Positions 17,726-27,848 of a stretch of DNA of 64,000 nt are shown piece by piece. The notes under the pieces were generated by a model. That model searched no databases and had not been told where the DNA came from. It worked only from the letters and a program-made list of their open reading frames with translations. The stretch covers positions 496,001 to 560,000 of the forward strand of contig NZ_NISK01000004.1 of NCBI RefSeq assembly GCF_002205675.1, read 5' to 3'. Both the position numbers and the translations under genes were made by a program. Every line of letters begins with the position of its first letter. The stretch's first letter is position 1. Source of the DNA: Sphingopyxis bauzanensis (GTDB lineage Bacteria > Pseudomonadota > Alphaproteobacteria > Sphingomonadales > Sphingomonadaceae).

Positions 17726-20700
17726 CTACATCTTCCCCCGCACGCTCAAAAACACCCGCCGTCCCAGATAATCATATTGCGTCCCGAACGCCGGCGCCTG
17801 CCCGATCACCGGCGGGGTGGCCGTCACGACCGTCGACACCCGCGGCGGCGGCGTATCGAACAGGTTCGCAAGCCCCAAAGTAATCCGGAACCGCTCGGCA
17901 ACATCGCGGCTCAGCGACAGCGAATGATAGAAGGTCGCGGGTACGCTGACATCGGGGCAGAAGCGCCCGCCGGGGCGGAAGCTCGACGTGCGGCACGGAT
18001 CGCCGCCCTGCGCGCGCAGCAAATCGGCCATGTTCGACGCGCCGCCGGTGACGTCCAGCCCGTAGAACAAGGTCCAGCCGCCCTTCATCCAGCCGAGGTT
18101 GAAATCGCCGACCCATTTCGGATTGCCGATCTTGCCATTGTCATCGATCACCGTGCCGGGGAACAACGCGACCTTGTCTTCGATCTGCCAGGTCATCTGG
18201 GCGCGGAACGCCAGCGCTCCGAATTTGCCGAGATCCTGTTCGATCGCCAGCGACAGATCGACGCCGCGATTGCGCTGGCGGCTGATGTTGACATAGCGGT
18301 CGGTGACCCCCGCGACGCTCTGTGCGTCGGGGCCAGCCGCCGCGCGGGTAAACAGCGCGCACAGCGGCTCGTCGGGAAAGGTGTCCGAATCATAACAGCC
18401 GCTCAATATGTTTCCGGCGCCGAGCAAGGTGATCTCGTCCTTCACCTTGATATCGAAATAATCGACCGCGAGGCTGGTCCGCAGCCCGCCCCACAGCGCC
18501 CCCGACAGATCGGGGGTCAGGATCACCGACACGGTTTTTGCGGTCGAGGTTTCGGGCTTGAGCTGGCCAATCCCGCCACCCGACACTATCGTCGCCGGGC
18601 CGATCCCGCCCGCAAAATTCGGTCCGATGCCGTCAGCGGCGCAATTGTCGGCGACGCGCTGGCTGATCGCCCCCACCGCGAGCCGCGCTGCGGTCTGGAT
18701 GCACGGATCGATCGCCTGCTGGCCAAGGAAACCGGTCTGATTTTCGAGGAACAGCTCGAACAGCGCCGGGGCGCGGAACGAGGTGCCCCAGGTGCCGCGA
18801 AAGCGCAGCCAGTCGGTCACCGCCCAGTCGGCGCCGACCTTCCACGTCGCGTCGCTGAAACTATCCTGCACTCCGTCGCGCCGGGTCGCGTCGACATGCG
18901 TATAGCGCGCGGCGCCCGACAAGGTCAGCCGCTCGATCATCGGCACATCCGCGAGCAACGGCACCTCGACCTCGCCGAACAGCTCCTTCGACGCAGTGCG
19001 GCCGGCGGTGATTCCCGAAGTCGTGAAGTTCGCGACATTGCCCGCCAGCGTCGCTGAGCCCGGGGTGTCGTTGATTTCGTCGCGGCGGATATTGGCGCCA
19101 AGCGCGACCCCGACCGGCCCCGCGGGCAGCGCGAACAGCTTGCCGGTCAGCAGCGCCTCGGCCGAGGTTTGCTTGAACAAGGTGCGCCCGGTTTCGCGCC
19201 CCGTCAGGAAGGCGCGCTCGGCAGCCGTGAAATCGCCGCGCAGCACGCGCGGATCGGTGAAGTCGATGTCGATGCACGGCACGCCGCGGATCGCGGTCGT
19301 GGTGCCGACGCACGAGCGGGTGCGCAAGGTCTGCGACGCGAGCGCATCCTGATAGATGACATCCTGCGTATAGCTGGCGTCCGACCGGCTGTGCTGGCCG
19401 TGGACGTCCCACTTCCAGCCGCCGCCGAATGTGCCGCGCAGCCCGAGCACGCCGCGGTAATAGTCGATGTCGGCGCGGCTTTGCGACTTCACCAGCACGC
19501 GCGGGCGCAGGATGAGGTTGCCGCCGAATTCGCCGTTGAACGGATCGCCCATGTCGAACGGGTCGCAGTTGTTTGCTGCCGGGTTGCAAAGGAAAAAGGG
19601 CAGCATCGACGCGCCGGTAAACTGCTCGAGCGTCAGCACCTGAAAACTATTGTTCCGCGACTTGCGATTGCTGAACAGCCCCTCGCCATACAGGGTGATG
19701 CTGTCGGTGATGTCATAGGCCGCGTCGGCAAAGGCGCTGATCCGGCTCACCCCCGAAAAGACGTCCGAATCCTGCTCGACCGGCTCGAACTGGTTGAGCG
19801 CACCGGCCGATGGGCCGTCAAAATTGACACCAAAGAAATCATCGGGGCCGAACACGCCGATCGGATTATAGGCATTGATCGGGATGCCGACCGCCGCAAA
19901 TTCGGCGCCATATTGGCCGGCAAAGACCGCCTGCCCGTTCGGGGCGATCAGCCCGGGGCCAAAGGTCGGAAAACCGTCCTGATCAACCCCCGAAAAGTCG
20001 CTGAATATGATCGCATTGCCCACGGTACTGCTGCACGCGGGCCGCCCGGTCCGAAAATCGACGATGTCGGCGCGACTGCCATCGGCCTCGCGCTTCAGAT
20101 ATTCTTCCGAGCAGAACAGGAAACCGCGGTCGCGGCGGGTGAGGTTTTGCTGGCGGAAATAGTCGACCGTCGCAAAGATATGCCCGCGGTCGAACGTCTT
20201 GCCGAAACTTGCATCGACGCCATAGCTTTCGCCGCCGCCATGTTCGGTGATCGACGAAAAACCGCCGCCCTCGAACCCGTTGAGTTCGTTGCGGGTCAGG
20301 ATGTTGACCACCCCCGCGACCGCATCCGAGCCATAGATCGACGAGGCTCCCGTCTTCAGCACCTCGACCTGGCGCACCACCGACAGGGGCAGCACGTTGA
20401 GGTCGAAGGGCGCGACCGACCCGCGGATCCCCGCTGGCCCCGCGCGGCGGCCGTTGATGAGCACCAGCGTCCGTTCCGCGCCGAGCCCGCGCAGCGACAC
20501 GCTCTGCACGTCATTGCCGCCATTGGCGACGAAGCGGTTGGAAATCGCCGAGGTAATCTGGATCGATCCCTGCGCTGCGGGGGTCGATTGCAGGATGTCG
20601 GCCAGCTGGACCTGTCCCTGCAGTTTGGCGCTGTCGGGATCGATGATCTGGATCGGGTCAGCGCTGGTAAATTCGCTCTTCGCGATCCGCGAACCGGTGA

Positions 20701-20806
20701 CGACAATGTCGTCTTCACCGCTCTGCGCCGCGGCGGGCGCCGCCATCAAGGCGATAACCGAGGCCGTTGCGGCCAGAAACACCTGGGGGCGGGTGCCTGA
20801 TTTCAT
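17726..20806 (-). CDS. TonB-dependent outer-membrane receptor 1
   Basis: A 1026-aa receptor. The signal peptide is MKSGTRPQVFLAATASVIAL to about AAPAAAQS, followed by a short TonB-box-like IVVTGSRI. The plug domain contains GLGAERTLVLINGRRAGP and VEVLKTGASSIYGSDAVAGVVNIL, and the barrel ends with RVFLSVRGKM rather than a terminal aromatic. It belongs to the large sphingomonad group with oligomeric or peptide/siderophore-like substrates, but no ligand can be assigned. No transporter or FecR/sigma pair adjoins. The downstream terminator closes a single-gene unit. Confidence 0.93.
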   Translation of the reverse strand: MKSGTRPQVFLAATASVIALMAAPAAAQSGEDDIVVTGSRIAKSEFTSADPIQIIDPDSAKLQGQVQLADILQSTPAAQGSIQITSAISNRFVANGGNDVQSVSLRGLGAERTLVLINGRRAGPAGIRGSVAPFDLNVLPLSVVRQVEVLKTGASSIYGSDAVAGVVNILTRNELNGFEGGGFSSITEHGGGESYGVDASFGKTFDRGHIFATVDYFRQQNLTRRDRGFLFCSEEYLKREADGSRADIVDFRTGRPACSSTVGNAIIFSDFSGVDQDGFPTFGPGLIAPNGQAVFAGQYGAEFAAVGIPINAYNPIGVFGPDDFFGVNFDGPSAGALNQFEPVEQDSDVFSGVSRISAFADAAYDITDSITLYGEGLFSNRKSRNNSFQVLTLEQFTGASMLPFFLCNPAANNCDPFDMGDPFNGEFGGNLILRPRVLVKSQSRADIDYYRGVLGLRGTFGGGWKWDVHGQHSRSDASYTQDVIYQDALASQTLRTRSCVGTTTAIRGVPCIDIDFTDPRVLRGDFTAAERAFLTGRETGRTLFKQTSAEALLTGKLFALPAGPVGVALGANIRRDEINDTPGSATLAGNVANFTTSGITAGRTASKELFGEVEVPLLADVPMIERLTLSGAARYTHVDATRRDGVQDSFSDATWKVGADWAVTDWLRFRGTWGTSFRAPALFELFLENQTGFLGQQAIDPCIQTAARLAVGAISQRVADNCAADGIGPNFAGGIGPATIVSGGGIGQLKPETSTAKTVSVILTPDLSGALWGGLRTSLAVDYFDIKVKDEITLLGAGNILSGCYDSDTFPDEPLCALFTRAAAGPDAQSVAGVTDRYVNISRQRNRGVDLSLAIEQDLGKFGALAFRAQMTWQIEDKVALFPGTVIDDNGKIGNPKWVGDFNLGWMKGGWTLFYGLDVTGGASNMADLLRAQGGDPCRTSSFRPGGRFCPDVSVPATFYHSLSLSRDVAERFRITLGLANLFDTPPPRVSTVVTATPPVIGQAPAFGTQYDYLGRRVFLSVRGKM

Positions 20807-20979
20807 GATATTTTTTCCGACTTACTAGCGTTGAACCTGCCCCCCGGCGCGGAAAAGATACGGCAAACCCCGTTTCGATATGGTTACCGGCGGATAAAAA
20901 TCTCAATTTGCGTCCTTCGCGCCACAGCTTGTCGCCGTGCGCCCGCGCCGCTAGTCACGCTCGCAAAGGGAGCGCGCGG

Positions 20980-21312
20980 ATGAGCAAGGCAATGGGTGAA
21001 GCGCTGGGGCGGCTCGAGGCCGTCATCCACGACCGGCTCGCCGCGGGCGAGGCCGAAGCCTCCTACGTCGCCAGCCTCGCCGCCAAGGGCCGCGGCAAGA
21101 TCGCGCAGAAGCTAGGTGAGGAGGCCGTCGAGGCGGTGATCGCCGCGGTCAGCGAGGATGACCCGGCGCTGATCGGCGAAGCGAGCGATCTCGTCTTCCA
21201 CCTCTCGATCCTGCTCGCCGAACGTGGCATCGCGTGGGACGCCATCGCCGCCGAACTGGCTCGCCGCCACGGCACCTCAGGCCACACCGAAAAAGCCAGC
21301 CGCCAGTCCTAG
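20980..21312 (+). CDS. hisE: Phosphoribosyl-ATP diphosphatase
   Basis: A 110-aa all-alpha MazG-like NTP pyrophosphohydrolase that converts phosphoribosyl-ATP to phosphoribosyl-AMP, step 2 of histidine synthesis. Characteristic segments are SYVASLAAKGRGKIAQKLGEEAVEAVIAA and ASDLVFHLSILLAERGI, with the metal-binding Glu and Asp residues in place. The ATG at 20980 follows AAAGGGAGCG. Other his genes, which usually precede it, are not in the window; a HIT gene follows after 8 bp. Confidence 0.95.
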   Translation: MSKAMGEALGRLEAVIHDRLAAGEAEASYVASLAAKGRGKIAQKLGEEAVEAVIAAVSEDDPALIGEASDLVFHLSILLAERGIAWDAIAAELARRHGTSGHTEKASRQS

Positions 21313-21320
21313 GAGCCACA

Positions 21321-21698
21321 ATGCCGATCGACGCCACCCAGCCCTATGACGACAGCAATATCTTCGCGCGCATCCTGCGCGGCGAGTTGCCGTCGAAGAC
21401 CGTCTATGACGACGAGTTCGCGCTCGCCTTTCACGACATCAACCCGCAGGCGCCGCTCCATATCCTTGTGATCCCCAAGGGCGCCTATGTCAGCTGGGAC
21501 GATTTTTCGGCGCGCGCGAGCGACGCCGAAATCGCGGGTTTTGTCCGCGCGGTCGGTCAGGTCGCGCGCGACGCGGGGCTCGTCGCCCCCGGCTACCGCC
21601 TGCTCGCCAACACCGGGCTCGACAGCCACCAGGAAGTCCCGCACCTCCACGTCCATATCTTCGCCGGCCAAAAGCTCGGCCCGATGCTCGCGCGCTGA
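21321..21698 (+). CDS. HIT family (HINT-like) nucleotide-binding protein
   Basis: A 125-aa protein with the histidine triad HLHVHIFAGQKLGPM near the C-terminus and the N-terminal NIFARILRGELPSKTVYDDEFALAFHDINPQAP. HINT proteins hydrolyse nucleotide phosphoramidates through the middle His. It lies 8 bp after hisE with an AGGAG ribosome site, the usual sphingomonad hisE-HIT couple. Confidence 0.95.
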   Translation: MPIDATQPYDDSNIFARILRGELPSKTVYDDEFALAFHDINPQAPLHILVIPKGAYVSWDDFSARASDAEIAGFVRAVGQVARDAGLVAPGYRLLANTGLDSHQEVPHLHVHIFAGQKLGPMLAR

Positions 21699-21837
21699 TG
21701 TTTGGCCGTTGTCTATGACCGCGAGCACAGCCTTTTCCTGAAACGCGGCTAAGCGTTCCCGGTACGCGGCGACGGGTGGACAGCAGCCCCTGTTTCCAGC
21801 AGGATAGCGGCGCGGGTTCAAGCGGGGAGACGGGGCG

Positions 21838-24800
21838 ATGAATATGCGATGGCAGGGGCTCGCGGCACGGTTTGCCGGCAAGGCCAAACTGGCGCTGATC
21901 CTCCCCCTTTCGCTCGCGATGGCGGCGACCGCAACCGCTGATACGGTGCCGCAGGTGACGCTCGCCACCCCGGGCAGTTCGGGGACCGGCGATGGCACGA
22001 TCACCCGCTTCACGCTGCGCTTTTCCGAAGACATGGTACCGCTCGGCGATCCCCGCGCCCCGGCCGCCGCGACCAACGACTGCAAACTCCCCGCGTCATC
22101 CCGCTGGGTCGATACCCGCACCTGGGTGCTCGAATTCGACAAACCGCTCCCCGGCGGGCTGCGCTGCCATGTCGAACTCCGCAATGGCCTCAAAACCGCG
22201 CGCGGCATCACCGTCGCGGGCAACGACCGCTTCGCGCTCGACACCGGCGGCCCCTCGGCGCGCGCGATCCTCGCGGGCGGGATGAACGGCGATGTTGAGG
22301 AAGAGCAGATTTTCCTCGTCGCGACCAACGTCGCCGCCGAGCGCGCCTCGGTCGCGCGCTACGGTTATTGCGCGGTCGACGGCATCGGCGAGAAAATCCC
22401 GCTCGACGTCCTGCCGCGCGGCACCGCGACCGAAATCCTGACCGGGCTCGGCGACAACAACTGGTCGCGCCAGTCCTTCACCTATGACGCCGGATTGCCG
22501 CAGCGCTTCCCCGCCGCGGGCGCCGACCGCGAGGCACTGATCGACCGCGTCGTCCCGGTCAAATGCCGCCGCCCGCTGCCCCCGGGGCGCGAGATGGCGC
22601 TCGTCTGGGACGCCCGCATCTCGCAAGCCGGAGTCCCCGGCCGCACCGCCGGGCGCGACCAGCGCTTCGATTTTGACGTCCGCCCCGCCTTCACTGCCAA
22701 AATGTCGTGCCGCCGCGTCAATCCGCAAGCGGGCTGCAACCCCGTCCAGGACGTCACGCTCAGCTTCGCCTCACCGGTCGCGCGCGAGACCGTGCTCGCG
22801 GCGACGCTCAATACCGCTGACGGCAAGAAGCTGACGCCAAAGGTCGACGACGACGACAAGAATGACGCGTACCTCACCAGCGTCCGCTTCACCGGCCCGC
22901 TGCCGCAGAATGTCGACGCGACGCTGATCCTGCCCGCCGATGTCACCGACCAGAGCGGCCGCAAACTACAGAACCAGTCGAACTTCCCGTTGAAATTCCA
23001 TATCGACCGCGCCCCGCCGCTGGTCAAATTCGCCGCCGAATTTGGCATCCTCGAGGCCGGCGAGGGCGGCGTCCTGCCCGTCACCGTGCGCGGGGTCGAA
23101 GGGACAATGGTCAGCAAGAACCTCAAGATGCCGGCCACCGCGCTTCGGGTCGGCGACGACGACGTGGCGATCGCGCGCTGGCTGAAACGCGTCGATGACG
23201 CCGACGACACCGATTATCGCGAGGAAAAGGACCGCACCGGCAAGGATATCCGGGTCAACTACACCGGCACCAAATCGGTGTTTGCCGATGCCCCCGCGGG
23301 CGGCGAGCGACGCGACATGCAACTGACCCCGCCCGGCGGCGGCAAGGAATTCGAGGTCGTCGGCATCCCGCTCACCGCAAAGGGCTTCCACGTCGTCGAA
23401 ATCGCCAGCCCCGAACTCGGCGCCGCGCTGCTCGGGCGCAAGGCAACACGCTATGTCGCGACCGCCGCGCTCGTCACCAACATGGCGGTGCATTTCAAAT
23501 GGGGCCGCGAAGGCTCGCTCGCCTGGGTCACCGCGCTCGACACCGGCCTCCCCGTCGCGGGCGCCGAAATACGCGTCTCGGACAGCTGCACCGGCCGCCT
23601 GCTCGCGCGCGGCACCGCCGACAAGGCAGGCCGCCTCGCCTTTGCGGGCGGACTGCCCCAGCCCGAAACCTATTCAAGCTGCGAGGAAACCCCCGATCCG
23701 ACCAAGAGCGAGGGCCATGCGCTGATGGTCTCGGCGCGCTCGGGAGACGATTTCAGCTTCACCCTCACCGACTGGGGCAGCGGCATTCGCCCCTATGATT
23801 TCGACCTCCCCTATGGCTGGTCGGAACGCGAGGATATTCTCCACACCGTCTTCGACCGCTCACTCGTCAAGGCGGGCGAGACCGTTCATATGAAGCATAT
23901 CCTGCGCCGCCCGGTCGGCACCGGCTTCATGACGCCGCAGCCGCTCGCGGGCAAACTCCGCCTCGTCCACCGCGGCTCGGACACCGAATTCGAAATGCCC
24001 TTCGCGATCGCCACGAGCGGCAGCGGCGACAGCGTGTGGAACGTCCCCGCCTCGGCGCCGATGGGCGATTATGAACTGGTGTTCGTCACCAAGGACAAGG
24101 ATGGCGAGGACAAGACGATCTGGTCGGGCCAGTCAGTCAAGGTCGACGAATATCGCCTGCCGACGATGAAGGCGACCGTCACCGGGCCCAAGACATCGCC
24201 GGTGCGCCCGACCGCGGTGCCGCTGTCGCTGTTCGTCGGCTATCTGTCGGGGGGCCCCGCCCCCAATATCCCGGTCGAACTGCGCACCAATTTCCGCTCC
24301 AGCTGGTCGCCGCCGCAAGATTACCGTGACTGGGATTTCGACGGCCAGCCGGTCAAGGAAGGCTTGATCCAGCTCGACGACAGCGGCGACGAGCCCGCCG
24401 CCGACCTGCCGCTCGCGCGCTCGGTGCCGCTCAAGCTCGACGCCAATGGCGCTGCCACGACCAGCGTCGCGGTCGACCAGCCGATCACCGAACCGACGGT
24501 GATGGCGGCCGAAATGGATTATGAGGACGCCAATGGCGAAACTTTGACCTCCAGCCGCCGCATCACCCTTTACCCCTCCGCCGTCCGCCTCGGGCTCAAG
24601 ACCGACGGCTGGCTGATGCGCGACAACGACCTCAAGCTCAATTTCATCGCACTCGACATTGACGGCAAGCCGATTTCGGGCCAGCGCGTCTCGGTCGCGC
24701 TCTACAACCGCGAGATCATCACTGCGCGGCGCCGCCTGATCGGCGGCTTCTACGCCTATGACAACCAGATGCGCACGACGAAGCTCGCCGCCAGCTGCAC

Positions 24801-27681
24801 CGCGACGACCGACAAGCTCGGCCGCGCGCGCTGCGCAATGGCGCCCGGCGTGTCGGGCGAAGTGACGGTGGTCGCAACCACACTCGACGCCGATGGCAAT
24901 GAAGCGCGCGCCGTCCGCTCGGTCTGGCTCGCGGGCGACAATGAATGGTGGTTCGGCGGCGACAATGGCGACCGTATGGACGTGATCGCCGAAAAGCCGC
25001 GCTACGCCGCAGGCGACACCGCCAGCTTCCAGGTCCGCATGCCGTTCCGCGAAGCGACCGCGCTGGTCACCGTCGAACGCGAAGGCGTGCTCTCCAGCTT
25101 TGTCGTGCCGCTCAAGGGCACCAACCCCGTCGTCAAGGTCAAGCTACCCGCAACCTACGCCCCTGACGTCTATGTCTCGGTGATGGCGGTGCGCGGCCGC
25201 GTGACCGGCGATGAAAGCTGGTTCCGCAAGATGAAGCGTGCGGTCGGTTTCAAGATCGAGAATAGCGAAGGCGCCCCGCCGACTGCGCTCGTCGACCTCG
25301 CCAAACCCGCCTACCGCATGGGCATCGCGCGCATCAGGGTCGGCTGGGAAGGCCACCAACTCGGCGTCAAGGTCAAGGCCGACAAGGAAAAATATTCGGT
25401 TCGCGAGACCGCCAAGGTCAGTATCGAGGTCAAGACCCCCGGCGGCAAGGCGCCGAAAAACGCCGACGTTGCTTTTGCCGCGGTCGACGAAGCCTTGCTC
25501 CAGCTCGCGCCCAACGAAAGCTGGGAGCTGATCGACGCGATGATGGGCGAACGCACCCTCGACGTGCTAACCTCGACCGCGCAGATGCAGGTGGTGGGTA
25601 AACGGCATTATGGCCGCAAGGCGCTCGAACCCGGCGGCGGTGGCGGCGGTGACCTGTCGGGGCTGACCCGTGAAGACTTCCGTCCGGTTCTGCTGTGGAA
25701 GGGCAATGTTCCGCTCGATGCCAAGGGCCGCGCGACGGTCAACGTGCCGCTCAGCGACAATCTGTCGGGCTTCCGCCTCGTCGCGATCGCGACCGACGGC
25801 GCCCAATTTTTCGGCACCGGCGAAACCAGCGTCCGTACCGTGCAGGATCTCGGCATCTTTGCCGGGATGCCCGAACTGGTGCGCACCGGCGACACCTATG
25901 ACGCACGATTCACGCTGCGCAACGGCACCGATCAGGCGATGGAGGTCACCGCGACCCCGACGCTGTCGCCCGCCGTTGCGACCGCGCCGCCGCTCACCGT
26001 CACCATCCCCGCGGGCGGCGCGGTGCCGATCAGCTGGTCGATGACCGCGCCCGAACAGACCGGCCCCATCGAATGGACGGTCGAGGCGGTGGCGAAGGGC
26101 GGCAAGCAGCGCGACCGGCTGGTCTATGCGCAGGTGGTCGAACCCGCGGTGCCGGTCGAAACCTGGGCCGCCAGCCTGTTCCGCGTCGGCCCCGGCACGA
26201 CGCTGCCGATCGGCATCCCCGCGGGCGCGCTGCCCGGCGGTTATGTCGATGTCGCGCTCGCGGGAACGCTCGCGCCGCCGCTCGCCGGGGTGCGCGACTA
26301 TATGAGCGCCTATCCCTACACCTGCTTCGAACAGGAAACGTCGCGCGCCGTCGCGCTCGGCGATCTCGGCCGCTGGCAGGCGCTGGCCGGGGCCCTGCCG
26401 ACCTATCTCGATAGCAGCGGCCTGCTCCGCTACTGGCCGAACGAGCGGCTCGAAGGCTCGATCGAGCTGACCGCCTATGTGCTCAGCATCACCGCCGCGA
26501 ACGGCTTTGCGATCCCCGATGCGCCCAAGGCGAAGATGGTGGCGGCGCTGCAAGCGGCTGTCGAAGGACGGCTCACCCGCAAAGGGTATGGCCCCTACGA
26601 CATCCGCCCGGTCCGCATCGCCGCACTCGCGGCGCTCGCCCGCAATAATGCATCGAGCGCGCAGCTGGTCGCCGCCAACGACATCGCGCCGATCGACATG
26701 ACCACCGGCACGCTCTCCGACTGGCTGGTCGCGATCGAACGCACCCCGGGCGTCCGCGGAGCCCCCGCGCTGCGCACCGCGGCCGAAGCCGAGCTGCGCA
26801 AGCGGCTCGTTTACGAAGGCACCCGCCTCGACCTCGTCGATGACGCGCGGGCGCCCTGGTGGATGATGACCAGCGGCGACGAAATGGCGATCAAGGTATT
26901 GGAAGCCGTGCTCGGCCGCAAGGGCTGGGAAGACGACGCGGGCAAGCTGATGGTCGGCGTCGCGCAGCGCCAGCGCAAGGGCCATTGGGACACCACCCCC
27001 GCCAACGCTTGGGGCGCGGTCACCGTCCGCCGCTTCGCCGAACTCTATCCGGCAAGCGCGATCACTGGGATCACCAACATCAGCCTCGCGGGCGCCAGCG
27101 CTTCGCAAAGCTGGCCGCTTCCCGCCGAAACGCCCTCGCCGCTGCGCGTCGCGCTGAATGCCGCGACGATGAGCCTGAAGCACGTCGGCACCGGCGCGCC
27201 CTGGGCCACCGTCAGCGTCAAGGCCGCGGTGCCTTTGAAGGAACCGCTCAACGCCGGTTACCGGATCAAGCGCTCGGTCAGCATCGTCAAGGCGGCGAAC
27301 AAGGATCGCCTGACGCGCGGCGACGTGATCAAGATACGGATCGAGGTCGTTGCGGCCGCGGGCCGGACCTGGGTGGTGATCAACGATCCGATCGCCCCCG
27401 GCGCGACGATCGTCGGCAACCTCGGCGGCCAGTCCGAAATGCTTGCCGATCAGGCGGGCGGATCGGGCGCGCAGCCGAGCTATGTCGAGCGCGGCAAGGA
27501 CAGCTGGCGCGGCTATTTCGGCTGGATGCCCGCGGGCACCCATGCGGTCGAATATGTCGTCCGCCTCAACGGCTCGGGCCGCTTCTCGCTGCCGCCGACG
27601 CGCGTCGAGGCGATGTACTCGCCCGCGATCCGCGGCCAGTGGCCGAATGGCACGCTGACGGTGGCGAGCGTGGGGCAGTGA
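21838..27681 (+). CDS. Bacterial alpha-2-macroglobulin with thioester
   Basis: A 1947-aa exported protease trap of the YfhM type. After a basic N-terminus and hydrophobic segment (LALILPLSLAMAATATA, cleavable, no lipobox) come the macroglobulin-like domains, MG2-type and A2M domains, a Gly-rich bait-like stretch near 1267 (EPGGGGGGDLSG), and the thioester motif TCFEQE with Cys1496, Glu1498 and Gln1499 in the terpenoid-cyclase-like thioester domain. In E. coli this protein works with PBP1C to trap proteases that reach the periplasm and to repair the wall. The next gene here is pbpC, so the same pairing applies. The lack of a lipobox means it may be soluble periplasmic rather than lipid-anchored. 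Confidence 0.95.
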   Translation: MNMRWQGLAARFAGKAKLALILPLSLAMAATATADTVPQVTLATPGSSGTGDGTITRFTLRFSEDMVPLGDPRAPAAATNDCKLPASSRWVDTRTWVLEFDKPLPGGLRCHVELRNGLKTARGITVAGNDRFALDTGGPSARAILAGGMNGDVEEEQIFLVATNVAAERASVARYGYCAVDGIGEKIPLDVLPRGTATEILTGLGDNNWSRQSFTYDAGLPQRFPAAGADREALIDRVVPVKCRRPLPPGREMALVWDARISQAGVPGRTAGRDQRFDFDVRPAFTAKMSCRRVNPQAGCNPVQDVTLSFASPVARETVLAATLNTADGKKLTPKVDDDDKNDAYLTSVRFTGPLPQNVDATLILPADVTDQSGRKLQNQSNFPLKFHIDRAPPLVKFAAEFGILEAGEGGVLPVTVRGVEGTMVSKNLKMPATALRVGDDDVAIARWLKRVDDADDTDYREEKDRTGKDIRVNYTGTKSVFADAPAGGERRDMQLTPPGGGKEFEVVGIPLTAKGFHVVEIASPELGAALLGRKATRYVATAALVTNMAVHFKWGREGSLAWVTALDTGLPVAGAEIRVSDSCTGRLLARGTADKAGRLAFAGGLPQPETYSSCEETPDPTKSEGHALMVSARSGDDFSFTLTDWGSGIRPYDFDLPYGWSEREDILHTVFDRSLVKAGETVHMKHILRRPVGTGFMTPQPLAGKLRLVHRGSDTEFEMPFAIATSGSGDSVWNVPASAPMGDYELVFVTKDKDGEDKTIWSGQSVKVDEYRLPTMKATVTGPKTSPVRPTAVPLSLFVGYLSGGPAPNIPVELRTNFRSSWSPPQDYRDWDFDGQPVKEGLIQLDDSGDEPAADLPLARSVPLKLDANGAATTSVAVDQPITEPTVMAAEMDYEDANGETLTSSRRITLYPSAVRLGLKTDGWLMRDNDLKLNFIALDIDGKPISGQRVSVALYNREIITARRRLIGGFYAYDNQMRTTKLAASCTATTDKLGRARCAMAPGVSGEVTVVATTLDADGNEARAVRSVWLAGDNEWWFGGDNGDRMDVIAEKPRYAAGDTASFQVRMPFREATALVTVEREGVLSSFVVPLKGTNPVVKVKLPATYAPDVYVSVMAVRGRVTGDESWFRKMKRAVGFKIENSEGAPPTALVDLAKPAYRMGIARIRVGWEGHQLGVKVKADKEKYSVRETAKVSIEVKTPGGKAPKNADVAFAAVDEALLQLAPNESWELIDAMMGERTLDVLTSTAQMQVVGKRHYGRKALEPGGGGGGDLSGLTREDFRPVLLWKGNVPLDAKGRATVNVPLSDNLSGFRLVAIATDGAQFFGTGETSVRTVQDLGIFAGMPELVRTGDTYDARFTLRNGTDQAMEVTATPTLSPAVATAPPLTVTIPAGGAVPISWSMTAPEQTGPIEWTVEAVAKGGKQRDRLVYAQVVEPAVPVETWAASLFRVGPGTTLPIGIPAGALPGGYVDVALAGTLAPPLAGVRDYMSAYPYTCFEQETSRAVALGDLGRWQALAGALPTYLDSSGLLRYWPNERLEGSIELTAYVLSITAANGFAIPDAPKAKMVAALQAAVEGRLTRKGYGPYDIRPVRIAALAALARNNASSAQLVAANDIAPIDMTTGTLSDWLVAIERTPGVRGAPALRTAAEAELRKRLVYEGTRLDLVDDARAPWWMMTSGDEMAIKVLEAVLGRKGWEDDAGKLMVGVAQRQRKGHWDTTPANAWGAVTVRRFAELYPASAITGITNISLAGASASQSWPLPAETPSPLRVALNAATMSLKHVGTGAPWATVSVKAAVPLKEPLNAGYRIKRSVSIVKAANKDRLTRGDVIKIRIEVVAAAGRTWVVINDPIAPGATIVGNLGGQSEMLADQAGGSGAQPSYVERGKDSWRGYFGWMPAGTHAVEYVVRLNGSGRFSLPPTRVEAMYSPAIRGQWPNGTLTVASVGQ

Positions 27682-27702
27682 CGATCGGCTACGGAAAATT
27701 CT

Positions 27703-27836
27703 CCCTGTCGCGCAGCGATGGGGAGGTGGCAGCGCGAAGCGTTGACGGCGGGGCATTTGCGCTGCCGTCGCGGCCCCTTCACCATCCTGCAGATGGTCCC
27801 CCTCCCCAGGGCTTCGCCACAGGGAGGATCGATTAG
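27703..27836. repeat. Long palindromic dispersed repeat, copy 2
   Basis: A unit of about 134 bp between the alpha-2-macroglobulin and pbpC genes. It begins CTCCCTGTCGCGCAGCGATG and ends GGCTTCGCCACAGGGAGGAT. It shares these ends and the internal GGGGAGGTGGCAGCGCGAAG and GTCGCGGCCCC with the reverse complement of the element at 4721-4837. An extra hairpin ACCATCCTGCAGATGGT is nested inside (27781-27797). It interrupts an otherwise conserved gene pair. Confidence 0.75.
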
Positions 27837-27848
27837 ATTTCGCCATCC

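Noticed and set aside
25567..27846. 759-aa open frame antisense to the alpha-2-macroglobulin gene
   Set aside because: Very long but with shadow composition (Arg, Asp, Gly, His) and lacking any recognised domain; the sense gene has an intact thioester region here.
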